DNA of 64,000 bases from assembly GCF_000341105.1 (NCBI RefSeq), contig NZ_ANBB01000021.1, positions 86,818-150,817 on the forward strand. Reading direction: 5' to 3'. This DNA comes from Nocardiopsis potens DSM 45234. Lineage in GTDB: Bacteria > Actinomycetota > Actinomycetes > Streptosporangiales > Streptosporangiaceae. Both the position numbers and the translations under genes were made by a program. Positions 8,274-17,526 of the stretch are shown here, piece after piece. A model generated the notes under the pieces. It saw only the letters and a program-made list of their open reading frames with translations. It ran no database searches and was not told the DNA's origin. Every line of letters begins with the position of its first letter. The stretch's first letter is position 1.

Positions 8274-8994
8274 CCACCGCCCCGGACAGCGCCCTCCCCC
8301 GGCCGGAAAGGGCCTGCGAGCGGCGCCGCCGGTCAGCGGTCGGCCGCCTTGGACGCCGCTCTCTTCGAGCGGGAAGGGTCCGGCGCGGTCGGTGCCGGGG
8401 CCTCCGCCGGAGCGGGCGGCGGTCTGCAGGTCAGCAGCACGCCTCTTCGGCGGCCGTTCCGGCATGGCCGGGCCTCCGGCTCCCCCTGCGGCGGGCGCGG
8501 GGACCGGGGCCGGATCAGAAGGCGTGTCCGCCCGGCAGGGGCCGGGCTGCGCCCCTGCGCCGGCCTCCCGTCTCCGAGGCGGCGCAGGGGCTCGTGGGGA
8601 TGGTGCCGGTACTTCTCCCCGCCCCGGATCTCCGGGACGGGGACGCGGGGCCGGCACGGTCGTCCGATCCGCTGGGGATGGCGAAAGGTGCGCCGCGGAT
8701 CCCCGTGCCGGCCCCGTCCTCCTGCGCCCGTGTCCAGCGCACGCCCGCGGAGCGGACGCGGGCGTACCCGGGACGCCTCTCCACCGGGCCCGTTCGGCGA
8801 CGTCCGGGCCCGTACCGCTCTTCCGGCATCCTCACCCCGTCACCGTCCGCCCCGACAGGCCCACCAAGGGCCCGGTTTCCTTTTTGGGCCCTGGGGCCCC
8901 GCAGCGGCCCGTTCCGGTCCCGCCCGCGGGCCCGGGCCAGGGCCCACCGGCCCTCCCCGCCCCGGACCGGGGCCGCCGACCCGAGGAGTTCCGC
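8274..8994. other. Intergenic region, no supported gene
   Basis: About 720 bp without a convincing reading frame; frames on both strands are proline/glycine/arginine-rich and share no homologous look. A small hairpin GGGCCC (8868) with GGGCCC (8886), loop 12 nt containing CCTTTTT, lies about 105 bp before the next start codon. Confidence 0.55.
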
Positions 8995-11427
8995 ATGACC
9001 AGTGCACCCACCGGAACCGGCCGCGGGCCGGTCCCGCAGGCCGTTCCCGAGCACCGGGCCAAGGCGCTCGCCGCCCGGGCCGGGGTCCCCGTGCCGCGCG
9101 GCGCGGTGGCCGGTTCGGCGGCCGGCGCGGCGCGCGCGGCCGCGGGGCTGCGGCCCCCGCTGGTACTGAAGGCCCACGGCCCCGGGCTGCTGCACAAGAG
9201 CGACGCCGGGGCGGTCCGGCTCGGGCTGGCCGGACCGGACGAGGTCGCCGCCGCCGCGGAGGAGATGGGCCGGTCCCTGGCCGGGGCCGGGTACGCCGCC
9301 GCGGGGTTCCTCGTCGAGGAGCAGGCCGAGGCCGGGGTGGAGCTGATCGTGGGCGTGCTGGCCGACCCGGCGTTCGGCCCGGTGCTGATGGTCGGCCTGG
9401 GCGGGGTCTGGACCGAGGTACTGGACGACGCCGCGGTGCTGCCCTGCCCGGTGCGCCGGGGCGAGGTCGAGTCGATGCTGGCCGGGCTGCGCGGCGCCGC
9501 CCTGCTCGACGGCGCCCGGGGCGCCGCCCCCGTGCACCGCCCGGCCCTGCTCGACCTGGTCATGGCGGTCGGCGGCCCCGGCGGCCTGGCCGAGCGGCTG
9601 GGACCCCGACTGGCCGAGTTCGAACTCAACCCGGTCATCGCCGGCCCGCACGGTGCGGTCGCGGTCGACGCCCGGCTGCTGCTCCGGGACGGCGACGGCG
9701 ATCCCGATGCGCTCCCGGCACCGCGAGAGGACGGAACGGCGGAGGCCGGAAACGGCGCACCCCCGGCGCCGCAGAGGCACGGGGACGGCGAACCCGGCGC
9801 ACCCCGCACACCGCGAGAGGGCGGGACCACAGGGAACGGAGACGGCGCACCCCCGGCGCCGCAAGGGCACGGGGACGGTCCCGGCGCGCCCCCCGCGTCG
9901 CGGCGGGACGGGGGCGCGAGGGGCGGGGCTGGCGGGCCCTCCGGGGCCGCCGATACCGGCGCCGATACCGGAACCGACTTCACACGGCTGTTCGCTCCGC
10001 GCGGGATCGCCGTGGTCGGGGCCTCGGCGAGCCGACCGTCGTTCGGCAACATGCTCCTCGGGCAGTACCGCGCCGCCGGCTTCTCCGGGACGCTGGTCGC
10101 CGTGCATCCCGAGGCGGCCGAGGTCGACGGGGTGCCCGCGGTCCCCTCGCTGCGCGACGTCCCCCCGGAGGTGGACTACGCGCTGGTCGCCGTCCCGGCG
10201 CGCGGCTGCGCGCAGGCGGTGCGCGACGCCGCCGGCACCGGCATCGGCTTCGTCCAGGTGGTGAGCGGCGGGTTCGCCGAATCCGGGCCGGAGGGGGCGG
10301 CGCTGGAGGACGAGCTGCGCACCGCCGCCCGCCGGAGCGGCGTCCGGCTGCTCGGCCCCAACTGCATGGGCGTCTACTCCCCCGCCGGGGGCCAGACGTT
10401 CCTCGGCGGCGCCCCGGGGCGGCCCGGCCGGATCAGCCTGGTCTCGCAGAGCGGCGGGCTGGCCGGCGAGGTGGTCCGGGTGGGCGAGCGGCGCGGGCTG
10501 CGGTTCGCGAAGGCGGCGACCCTGGGCAACAGCGCCGACGTCACCCCGGCGGAGCTGGTCCGGTTCCTCGCCGCCGATCCCGGCACCGGCGTCCTCGGCC
10601 TCTACCTGGAGGACCCGCGGGACGGGCGGGCGCTGGCCGAGGCGCTGCAGGCGTGCGCGGGGCGGCTCCCCGCGGTCGCGCTGATCGGCGGCCGGACCGC
10701 GCAGGGCGGGCGGGCCGCCGCCTCGCACACCGGCGGGATGGTCCGCGACGCCCGGATCTGGACCGGGCTCGCCGAGCGGTGCGGGCTGGCCCTGGTGGAC
10801 GGCCAGGACGCCCTGATCGGCGCGCTGGACTTCCTGGAGCTGCACGCGCACCGGCGGGCCGGCGGCGGCCCGGGCGTCCTGGTGGTCGGGCCGAGCGGCG
10901 GGGCGAGCGTGCTGGCCGCCGACGTGTTCGACGCGGCCGGGGCCCGCCTGGAACCGCTCCCCGGCGCCGCCCGCGCCGCCCTGCGCTCGCTGGGCCTGGG
11001 CGCCGGCGCGCCGCTCGGCAACCCGCTGGAGATACCGCTGGGCCCGCGGGGCCGCAAGGACCTGGCCCGGCCGGCCGCCGCCGCGGTCGCCGCGGAGAGC
11101 CCCGACGGGTCGCTCCCGGACATCGTCGCGCACGCCAACGTGCAGAGCTTCGCGACCTTCGCCGCCCCGGGCGCGGACGGCGGGGCGGTCCGCGACGGCC
11201 TGCTGGAGTACGTGTCGCACCTGGCCGCGCTCCAGGAGGAGCTGCCCGCCTCCCGGGTCACCCTGGTGCTGCGCAACCCCGAGTGCGGCCCGCCGGACCT
11301 CCTGGACGCCCTCCGCCCGGCCGCCCGGCGCGCCGGGATCCCCTGCTACACCTCGATGGAGGGCGCCTCCGCCGCGATCGCCGCGGGCAAGGCCTTCGCC
11401 CGCGCCCGCGCGGCCGCAGAGCGCTGA
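8995..11427 (+). CDS. ADP-forming acyl-CoA synthetase, ATP-grasp domain first
   Basis: An 810-residue fusion. Residues 1-240 form an ATP-grasp/beta-subunit module (LVLKAHGPGLLHKSDAGAV, AEFELNPVIA). Residues about 245-320 are a Pro/Gly-rich linker containing a 90-nt in-frame duplication (GAPPAPQ...HGDG). Residues about 325-810 carry a CoA-binding Rossmann domain (FAPRGIAVVGASASRPSFGN) and succinyl-CoA-ligase-like domain with SHTGGM holding the phospho-His. It would make acyl-CoA from acid, CoA and ATP with release of ADP. Most family fusions place the CoA-binding half first, so the order is reversed here. ATG 8995 has GAGGAG upstream. A strong hairpin follows. Confidence 0.88.
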   Translation: MTSAPTGTGRGPVPQAVPEHRAKALAARAGVPVPRGAVAGSAAGAARAAAGLRPPLVLKAHGPGLLHKSDAGAVRLGLAGPDEVAAAAEEMGRSLAGAGYAAAGFLVEEQAEAGVELIVGVLADPAFGPVLMVGLGGVWTEVLDDAAVLPCPVRRGEVESMLAGLRGAALLDGARGAAPVHRPALLDLVMAVGGPGGLAERLGPRLAEFELNPVIAGPHGAVAVDARLLLRDGDGDPDALPAPREDGTAEAGNGAPPAPQRHGDGEPGAPRTPREGGTTGNGDGAPPAPQGHGDGPGAPPASRRDGGARGGAGGPSGAADTGADTGTDFTRLFAPRGIAVVGASASRPSFGNMLLGQYRAAGFSGTLVAVHPEAAEVDGVPAVPSLRDVPPEVDYALVAVPARGCAQAVRDAAGTGIGFVQVVSGGFAESGPEGAALEDELRTAARRSGVRLLGPNCMGVYSPAGGQTFLGGAPGRPGRISLVSQSGGLAGEVVRVGERRGLRFAKAATLGNSADVTPAELVRFLAADPGTGVLGLYLEDPRDGRALAEALQACAGRLPAVALIGGRTAQGGRAAASHTGGMVRDARIWTGLAERCGLALVDGQDALIGALDFLELHAHRRAGGGPGVLVVGPSGGASVLAADVFDAAGARLEPLPGAARAALRSLGLGAGAPLGNPLEIPLGPRGRKDLARPAAAAVAAESPDGSLPDIVAHANVQSFATFAAPGADGGAVRDGLLEYVSHLAALQEELPASRVTLVLRNPECGPPDLLDALRPAARRAGIPCYTSMEGASAAIAAGKAFARARAAAER

Positions 11428-11441
11428 GGGACCGCCCTCCC

Positions 11442-11505
11442 CGATGCTCTTGACGTCGCGGCCCCATCAAGGCGCTCTGATGGGGCCGCGACGTCAAGAG
11501 CATCG
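11442..11505 (+). terminator. Large perfect hairpin between convergent genes
   Basis: Two 28-nt arms (11442-11469 and 11478-11505), fully complementary, loop AGGCGCTC. It lies just after the stop at 11427 and before the convergent gene ending at 11560. The loop and right arm recur in degenerate form at 25270. Confidence 0.8.
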
Positions 11506-11559
11506 CCCTGCCGGGTGCCGGGGGCGGATTTCCGGACGGAAATCCGGTGGTCCGTTATT

Positions 11560-11829
11560 TCAGCTGATCCGGACGCAGAGAAGATAGGCGTCCGATGTCT
11601 CCGCCTCGCGGATGTCGGTGATTTTCCACGTCTGCCCGCCGACGCTGAACGTGTCCCCGACGCGGACGTCCAGCATTCCGGTGGGGTGCCATTCCTGCGG
11701 GCCCCCGATCCTCGCCGTGGGGCGGCCCTCCTCGTCCACCCAGAACCGGCCGCCTCCGACCGGACCGCCATCGAAGCGGTCGTTGCGCCCGTAGGTGACC
11801 TTCTCCTCCGCTCCGACCTCGTGAGCCAC
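11560..11829 (-). CDS. Small hypothetical protein
   Basis: An 89-residue soluble protein read from GTG 11829, with GGAGACGGGG upstream. The sequence has a regular beta-rich pattern (GRFWVDEEGRPTARIGG, MLDVRVGDTFSVGGQTWKI, AYLLCVRIS) like a small beta-barrel or DUF6406-like protein, but I do not recognise a family with confidence. Its coding region and the 100 bp upstream are lower in G+C than the rest of the window. No operon partner; it converges on the ADP-forming synthetase. Function unknown. Confidence 0.6.
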   Translation of the reverse strand: MAHEVGAEEKVTYGRNDRFDGGPVGGGRFWVDEEGRPTARIGGPQEWHPTGMLDVRVGDTFSVGGQTWKITDIREAETSDAYLLCVRIS

Positions 11830-12106
11830 GCCGACCCCGTCTCCGTCCTCCGGCCAGATCCGCCCCTCGGCAGAGAAGGCGCGGCCGCCATTTCGACCGC
11901 TCCCGAGGGGATTCTCCGAACTTTACCGCCCCGAAATGCAATTGCATATGACCTCGCACGGCGTTTTCCCGCCCGATATGTCGCATCTCGCGCGAGAGTT
12001 CCGGCTGGGGACTTTCGTCCTGAAGCACCGGCTTCCCGGATGCTCCCCGCCTATCCCCTCCGGCCCCTCCGGAACCGCGGAGCGGCCGCGCTCGACTCGG
12101 CCGCGC

Positions 12107-12784
12107 TCACCGCCGGTCCGCGCCCGACCTCAGGTAGGCCAGGACCGCCATCACCCGCCGGTGCACGTCGTCGGAGGGCGGCAGGTCCAGCTTGGCCAGG
12201 ATGTTGCCGATGTGCTTGCCCACCGCCGCCTCGCTCACGTGCAGCCGGCCCGCGATGGCCGCGTTGGAGTGGCCCTCGGCGATCTCGCCCAGCACCTCCC
12301 GCTCCCGCTCGGAGAGGCGGGACAGCGGATCCCGGTTGCGGCGGAGCAGCTGGCGGACCACCTCGGGGTCGACCACGGTGCCGCCGTCCAGCACCCTGCG
12401 CAGCTGGCCGACGAACTCCTGCACGTCGGCGACGCGCTCCTTGAGCAGGTAGCCGACGCCCCGGCCGCCCTCGGAGTCGAGCAGGTCGGCGGCGTAGCTC
12501 TGCTCCACGTACTGGCTCAGCGCGACGACCGCCAGGCCCGGGTGCTCGCGGCGCAGCGCCACGGCGGCCCGCAGCCCCTCGTCGGTGAAGCCGGGCGGCA
12601 TCCGGATGTCGGTGACCACCAGCCGGGGGCGGTGCTCGGCGACCGCGGCGGCCAGCGCGCCGGCGTCGCCGACGGCCGCCGCCACCTCGAAGCCGAACCG
12701 CTCCAGCAGCCCGGCCAGGCCCTCCCGGAGCAGGACCCCGTCCTCGGCCAGGACGGTGCGGACGGCGGGGGCCTCTACTGACAC
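12107..12784 (-). CDS. NarL/LuxR-type response regulator
   Basis: 225 residues. Receiver domain at 8-125 with the phosphoacceptor in VVTDIRMP (Asp59) and conserved Lys in GYLLKERV. C-terminal helix-turn-helix LSEREREVLGEIAEGHSNAAI...VSEAAVGKHIGNI at about 155-200. GTG 12784 overlaps the kinase stop by 10 bp, so the pair is translationally coupled. The palindrome at 14229 upstream of the kinase and its near copy at 16668 before the ABC genes are likely binding sites, giving autoregulation and control of the exporter; this is inferred from position and symmetry. Confidence 0.93.
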   Translation of the reverse strand: MSVEAPAVRTVLAEDGVLLREGLAGLLERFGFEVAAAVGDAGALAAAVAEHRPRLVVTDIRMPPGFTDEGLRAAVALRREHPGLAVVALSQYVEQSYAADLLDSEGGRGVGYLLKERVADVQEFVGQLRRVLDGGTVVDPEVVRQLLRRNRDPLSRLSEREREVLGEIAEGHSNAAIAGRLHVSEAAVGKHIGNILAKLDLPPSDDVHRRVMAVLAYLRSGADRR

Positions 12785-14175
12785 GGCAACTCCACTCTCA
12801 CGACGGTCGGCCCGCCGGGCGGGCTGGACAGCAGCATTCTCCCGTCCATCACGGCCACCCGGTCGGCCAGGCCGGTCAGGCCGGTCCCGTTCGCCGGGTC
12901 GGCGCCGCCGCGGCCGTCGTCGGTCACGTCGACCACCAGGGCGCCGCCCTCGCGCCGCACGGACAGTTCGGCCCGGGCCGCGCCGCTGTGCTTGGCGACG
13001 TTGGCCAGGGCCTCGGAGACCACGAAATAGGCGGTGCCCTCGATGTGGTCCGGGAACCGCTCCTCGGGGACGGCGGCGACCTCGACCGGGACCGGGCTGC
13101 GGTCGGCCAGCTCCGGCAGGGCGGCGGCCAGCCCGCGGTCGGTGAGGACCTGCGGGTGGATGCCCCGGATCAGCTCGCGCAGCTCGGCGATGGCCCGCTT
13201 GGCCTGCTCCTGGGCCTCGGCGACGCTGCGCGCCGCCGGCGAGTCCGCGGGCAGGTCCAGCCGGGCCAGGCCGAGCTGCATGGAGAGCGCGACCAGCCGC
13301 TGCTGGGCGCCGTCGTGCAGGTCCCGCTCGATCCGCCGGCGCTCCGACTCGAAGGCGTCCACCAGCCGGGCCCGCGACCGGGTCACCTCGGTGAGGTCCG
13401 CGCGCAGCTCGGCGGTGCCCCGGTCGCGCAGCAGCGCCCTGGCCAGCACCCCGTGCGCCCCGGTCAGGACGCCGGCCGCGTACACCGCGGCGACCAGCAT
13501 GAGCACGCCGACCGGTAGCAGCGGCACGGCCTCCGCGGCGCCCTCGACCCGCACCGGGCCGACGCTCATCGGCACCTCTTCCGAGGCGAGCAGCGGGGCG
13601 GCCAGCAGCATCACGGAGAGCATTCCGAGCGCGGCCAGCCCCAGGGAGAGCGGGGTGAACAGCGCCGCGGTGAGCACCAGCAGCGCCAGCTCCGCCCAGG
13701 TCGCCGACTCGGTGTAGCGGAGCCGGGCCCAGGCCCACAGACCGGGCTCGGCCGGGGACCGGTGCCCCGTCCCCGGGTCGCGCTCGTCCACCAGCCACAG
13801 CCGGAACCGCTCCAGCCGCCCGGCGGGCAGCGCCATCAGCGGGCCGAAGACCGCCGTCAGCACGACCCCGGAGGCCAGCAGCGCCAGCACGGTCCCCGCG
13901 GACGGCGCGGCCGCCAGTCCGTCCGCGGCCTCCGCCACCAGGAAGGCCGGCAGGTAGAGCGGCAGGGTCAGGACGAACAGCGGCACACCGAAGAAGAGGG
14001 CGGACAGCGGCGTGGTGGCCAGGTGCACCAGCGCCCGCCAGGGCCACGCGCCGATCAGGAACCGGCGGGCGCCCAGGGCCTGCAGCATGGTCCGCGGCCG
14101 CGCGCCCGGGGGCCCGCCCGCCGCGCCGCGCCGGTCCGCGCCCGCGGCGGCCGTCCGCACTCCGTGTTCTTCCAC
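12775..14175 (-). CDS. Membrane sensor histidine kinase of the NarX/DesK type
   Basis: 466 residues. About six hydrophobic segments in residues 45-270 form a membrane sensor without a large extracellular loop, typical of kinases that watch lipid or envelope state or antibiotics. The dimerisation/phosphoacceptor helix carries ERRRIERDLHDGAQQRL (HisKA_3; the His of DLHDG). A HATPase domain follows with NVAKHSGA and DDGRGG motifs. GTG 14175 is the start. First gene of a two-gene operon with the response regulator, 84 bp downstream of secA2. Confidence 0.92.
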   Translation of the reverse strand: MEEHGVRTAAAGADRRGAAGGPPGARPRTMLQALGARRFLIGAWPWRALVHLATTPLSALFFGVPLFVLTLPLYLPAFLVAEAADGLAAAPSAGTVLALLASGVVLTAVFGPLMALPAGRLERFRLWLVDERDPGTGHRSPAEPGLWAWARLRYTESATWAELALLVLTAALFTPLSLGLAALGMLSVMLLAAPLLASEEVPMSVGPVRVEGAAEAVPLLPVGVLMLVAAVYAAGVLTGAHGVLARALLRDRGTAELRADLTEVTRSRARLVDAFESERRRIERDLHDGAQQRLVALSMQLGLARLDLPADSPAARSVAEAQEQAKRAIAELRELIRGIHPQVLTDRGLAAALPELADRSPVPVEVAAVPEERFPDHIEGTAYFVVSEALANVAKHSGAARAELSVRREGGALVVDVTDDGRGGADPANGTGLTGLADRVAVMDGRMLLSSPPGGPTVVRVELPCQ

Positions 14176-14228
14176 GGCACAACGCTATTGCCGGGCGGGC
14201 CCGGCGCGGAATCGCCCTGGCCCCGCTC

Positions 14229-14254
14229 CCGGGGTAGGGCGGGCCCCACCCCGG
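14229..14254. promoter_or_regulatory. GGGTRGGGC palindrome upstream of the two-component operon
   Basis: Read toward the kinase gene the core is GGGTGGGGC-CC-GCCCTACCC, an inverted repeat of two 9-nt arms with one mismatch, 54 bp before the GTG. The copy at 16668 differs at only a few positions. Confidence 0.6.
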
Positions 14255-14258
14255 CGGG

Positions 14259-16589
14259 TCAGGCGCCGCCGCCCTTGCCCTTGAGCCGGCCGACGACGGT
14301 CTCCAGGTCGGAGGAGAAGGGGTGGTCGTGGACCATGTAGGTCCAGGTCATCGAGGGGCGCTTCACCCCGGCGGTGGAGACGTCGATCCCGCCGTCGGCG
14401 GCCTCGGTGTCGGCGAAGGTCTCGGCGGCCCTGGCCCGGGCGCCGTCCAGGAAGCCCTTGAAGGCGGGGACGGCGTCCCGGTTGAACTCGTCCAGCGGGT
14501 CCCGCCGGCCGAGGAAGCGCAGGTGGATGCCTTCCCGGAGCTCGGCGAGGAAGGCGTTGTGGTCGGTCCAGCCGCGGTCCAGGTGGTACAGGGTGATGAG
14601 CCGGGCCGCCCGGGCGACCTCCGCCTCTCCGTCGCCGCCGCCGGCCTCCACGTCGTCGATGAGGTCGGCGTGGTGCCGGGCGCAGTCCAGGGCCAGCTGC
14701 CGGTCGCCGAGGCCCTGGGTGAGCACGGCCTCGCGGTGCTCCAGGACCACGCCGCGCTGGACGTCGATGAGCTGGTTGTAGCGCCAGGTGTTGCGGTGCA
14801 CCTCCAGCAGCTGGCCCTCGGAGACCCGCTGGGCGTGGTCGACCGTACCCAGCCAGGTGGGGTCGGCGACCCGCCCCTCGGCGTCGGCGGTGTAGCCGGA
14901 GGTGTCCGCGACGTTCGCGGTGACCAGGTCGTCGTCGAGGCTGACGAAGAACACCGACTTGCCCGGGTCGCCCTGGCGCCCGGCGCGGCCGCGGAGCTGG
15001 TCGTCCAGCCGGCTGCTCGGGTAGCGGCCGTAGCCCAGCACGTACAGGCCGCCGGCCTCCACCACCCGGTCCCGGTCGGCCATGTCGCTGCCGCCGAGCC
15101 GGATGTCGGTGCCCCGGCCGGCCATCTGGGTGGAGACGGTGATCGCGCCGTACTCGCCGGCCTCGGCGATGATCGCCGCCTCATCGGCGTCGTTCTTGGC
15201 GTTCAGCACCGAGCAGGTCAGCCCCTCGCCCTCCAGGCGCTTGGCCAGCCGCTCGGACTCGGCGACGTCCTGGGTGCCGATGAGCAGCGGGCGGCCGGTG
15301 GCGTGCACCTCGGCCACCTCGGCGACGACCGCGTCCTCCTTCTCCTCCAGGGTGGCGTAGAGGCGGTCCGCCTCGTCCTCGCGGACGCACGGCTTGTTGG
15401 AGGGGATCTGCGCGACCTCCAGCCCGTAGAACTCGCGCAGCTGCTCGGCGACGGCCATCGCGGTGCCGGTCATGCCGCCCAGCGTCGGGTAGCGCACCAC
15501 CAGGGCCTGCACCGTGATGGAGTCCAGCACCTCGCCGGTCTCGGAGACGTCGACCTTCTCCTTGGCCTCGACCGCGGCCTGCAGGCCGTCCGGCCAGCGC
15601 TGCAGCAGCGCGATGCGGCCGCGGGACTCGTTGATCAGCCGCACCTCGCCGTCCCGGACGACGTAGTGCACGTCCCGCTTGAGGAGCACGTGGGCGTGGA
15701 GCGCGAGGTTCACCCGCGGCAGCACCGAGACGTCGTCCTCGTCGTAGAGGTCGATGCCGCCGAGGCGCTTCTCCACCTCGTCGATGCCGTCCTCGGTGAG
15801 CTGGACGTTGCGGCCCTCCTCGTCGATCTCGTAGTGCAGCCGGGGCTTGAGGGTCCTGACCACCTCGGCCATCTCCAGGTCGGCCGCCGCGGCCTCGGCC
15901 GCGCCGGCCAGCACCAGCGGCACCCGCGCCTCGTCGACCAGCACCGAGTCGGCCTCGTCCACGATGGCCACCTCGGGCTCGGGCAGCACCCGGTCGGCGG
16001 CGTCGGTGACCATCCGGTCGCGCAGCACGTCGAAGCCGACCTCGCTGACCGAGGCGTAGGTGACGTCGGCGGTGTAGGCGATGCGCCGCTCCTCCGGCGC
16101 GGACTCCTCGGTGACCCAGGAGGGCGCCACGCCCAGCAGGTCGTAGAGGGGCCGCATCCACTCGGCGTCGCGCCGGGCCAGGTAGTCGTTGACGCTGAGC
16201 ACGTGCACCCGCTTGCCGCGCAGCGCGAACCCGGCGGCGGCCAGCGCACCGGTCAGGGTCTTGCCCTCGCCGGTGGCCATCTCCGCGACGTGGCCGTCCA
16301 GCAGCGCCATGACGCCGAGCAGCTGGACGTCGAAGGGCCGCTCGCCGAGCGCGCGGCGGGCGGCCTCGCGCCCGACGGCGCACAGCTCGATCAGGTCGGC
16401 GCGCTCGTAGGGGAGTTCCGCGTCGCCGAGTTCGGCGGCCTTCGCGGTGAGCTCCGCGTCGTCCAGAGCCCGCAGGTCCTCTTCCCGGGCCTCGATGGGT
16501 TCCAGCAGCTTGGTATAGGGCCTGATGTCCACGGCACCGGGCTTGCCCAGCAGCCTGCGGACGCTCTCCGCCATTCGTCCGAACACCAC
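14259..16589 (-). CDS. secA2: Accessory preprotein translocase ATPase SecA2
   Basis: 776 residues, the usual length for actinobacterial SecA2 and shorter than housekeeping SecA because the Zn-binding tail is missing. Walker A MATGEGKT (104-111), DEAD-type IVDEADSVLVDEAR (about residue 208), ISTQMAGRGTDI-like VSTQMAGRGTDIRLGG and DDQLRGRAGRQGDPG in the second motor domain. It drives ATP-dependent export of a small set of proteins through SecYEG. GTG 16589 is annotated; GTG 16586 or ATG 16574 are possible. It lies between the two-component operon and the ABC exporter. Confidence 0.95.
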   Translation of the reverse strand: MVFGRMAESVRRLLGKPGAVDIRPYTKLLEPIEAREEDLRALDDAELTAKAAELGDAELPYERADLIELCAVGREAARRALGERPFDVQLLGVMALLDGHVAEMATGEGKTLTGALAAAGFALRGKRVHVLSVNDYLARRDAEWMRPLYDLLGVAPSWVTEESAPEERRIAYTADVTYASVSEVGFDVLRDRMVTDAADRVLPEPEVAIVDEADSVLVDEARVPLVLAGAAEAAAADLEMAEVVRTLKPRLHYEIDEEGRNVQLTEDGIDEVEKRLGGIDLYDEDDVSVLPRVNLALHAHVLLKRDVHYVVRDGEVRLINESRGRIALLQRWPDGLQAAVEAKEKVDVSETGEVLDSITVQALVVRYPTLGGMTGTAMAVAEQLREFYGLEVAQIPSNKPCVREDEADRLYATLEEKEDAVVAEVAEVHATGRPLLIGTQDVAESERLAKRLEGEGLTCSVLNAKNDADEAAIIAEAGEYGAITVSTQMAGRGTDIRLGGSDMADRDRVVEAGGLYVLGYGRYPSSRLDDQLRGRAGRQGDPGKSVFFVSLDDDLVTANVADTSGYTADAEGRVADPTWLGTVDHAQRVSEGQLLEVHRNTWRYNQLIDVQRGVVLEHREAVLTQGLGDRQLALDCARHHADLIDDVEAGGGDGEAEVARAARLITLYHLDRGWTDHNAFLAELREGIHLRFLGRRDPLDEFNRDAVPAFKGFLDGARARAAETFADTEAADGGIDVSTAGVKRPSMTWTYMVHDHPFSSDLETVVGRLKGKGGGA

Positions 16590-16667
16590 GCAAGACTAAC
16601 GCGCCGGACCCGGTGTGTGTTCCGGCACATCCGGCGCACCTCCACTCTGCAACGCGTGGGGGACGCG

Positions 16668-16692
16668 CCGGGGTAGGGCCCGCCCCACCCGG
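16668..16692. promoter_or_regulatory. GGGTRGGGC palindrome upstream of the ABC exporter
   Basis: GGGTAGGGC-CC-GCCCCACCC at 16671-16690, 56 bp before the ATPase start codon. It is nearly identical to the site before the kinase gene, at almost the same distance from the start codon. Confidence 0.6.
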
Positions 16693-16746
16693 ATCCTCGC
16701 CCTGGACGCAGTGACCGGGCCGCCCCGCCCGCGGTGTGATCGGTGC

Positions 16747-17526
16747 ATGCTGATCGAGTACGCCGTGCGGCTGGACGCCGTCACCCGGGCCTACGGGGCG
16801 GGCGAGGGGCGGGTGATCGCGCTGGACGCGGTCTCCGCCGGGTTCCCCGCCGGCTCCTTCACCGCCGTCATGGGCCCTTCCGGGTCCGGGAAGTCGACCC
16901 TGCTGCACTGCGCGGCGGGGCTGGAGCGGCCCTCCTCGGGCCGGGTCGAGGTGGCCGGGAGCGACCTGGCCGCGCTGCCGGAGCGGCGGCTGACCCTGCT
17001 CCGCCGGGACCGGATCGGGTTCGTCTTCCAGGCCTTCAACCTGGTCTCCTCGCTGACCGCCGAGCAGAACGCCGGGCTGCCGCTGCGGCTGGCCGGCCGC
17101 CGGCCGGGGCGCGCCGCGATCCGCGCCGCCCTGGCCGAGGTGGGCCTGGAGGGCAGGGAGCGGCACCGGCCCGCCCAGCTCTCCGGCGGCCAGCAGCAGC
17201 GGGTGGCGATCGCGCGGGCGCTGATCACCTCCCCCGAGGTGCTCTTCGCCGACGAGCCCACCGGCGCGCTGGACAGCACATCCTCGCGCACCGTGCTGCG
17301 GCTGCTGCGCGGCTTCGCCGGGGCGGGCGGTGCGCGGCCGCGCACCGTCGTCATGGTCACCCATGACCCGGTGGCCGCCTCCTACGCCGACCGGGTGCTG
17401 TTCCTGGCCGACGGCCGGCTCGTGGACGCGGTGGACGCGCCCTCCCCCGAGGAGGTCGCCGCCCGGCTGGCGGGCCTGGAGCGGGGCGCCGGCGCGGCCG
17501 CCGCACCGGCCGGGGGCTCCCGGTGA
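16747..17526 (+). CDS. ABC transporter ATP-binding protein (LolD/MacB type)
   Basis: 259 residues with all nucleotide-binding motifs: Walker A GPSGSGKST (about residue 42), Q-loop FVFQAFNLV, signature [15 protein letters not shown], Walker B VLFADEPTGALD, switch His in VTHD. The FQ-FNL and DEPTGALD motifs mark the LolD/MacB/BceA group, which pairs with FtsX-like permeases for export of lipids, peptides or antibiotics rather than import. The start ATG 16747 follows a 150-bp divergent region with the palindrome. The stop overlaps the permease start (GTGA). Confidence 0.93.
   Translation: MLIEYAVRLDAVTRAYGAGEGRVIALDAVSAGFPAGSFTAVMGPSGSGKSTLLHCAAGLERPSSGRVEVAGSDLAALPERRLTLLRRDRIGFVFQAFNLVSSLTAEQNAGLPLRLAGRRPGRAAIRAALAEVGLEGRERHRPAQLSGGQQQRVAIARALITSPEVLFADEPTGALDSTSSRTVLRLLRGFAGAGGARPRTVVMVTHDPVAASYADRVLFLADGRLVDAVDAPSPEEVAARLAGLERGAGAAAAPAGGSR

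Noticed and set aside
8229..8657. 142-residue proline-rich frame on the minus strand
   Set aside because: Composition typical of antisense frames; no start signal or family resemblance.
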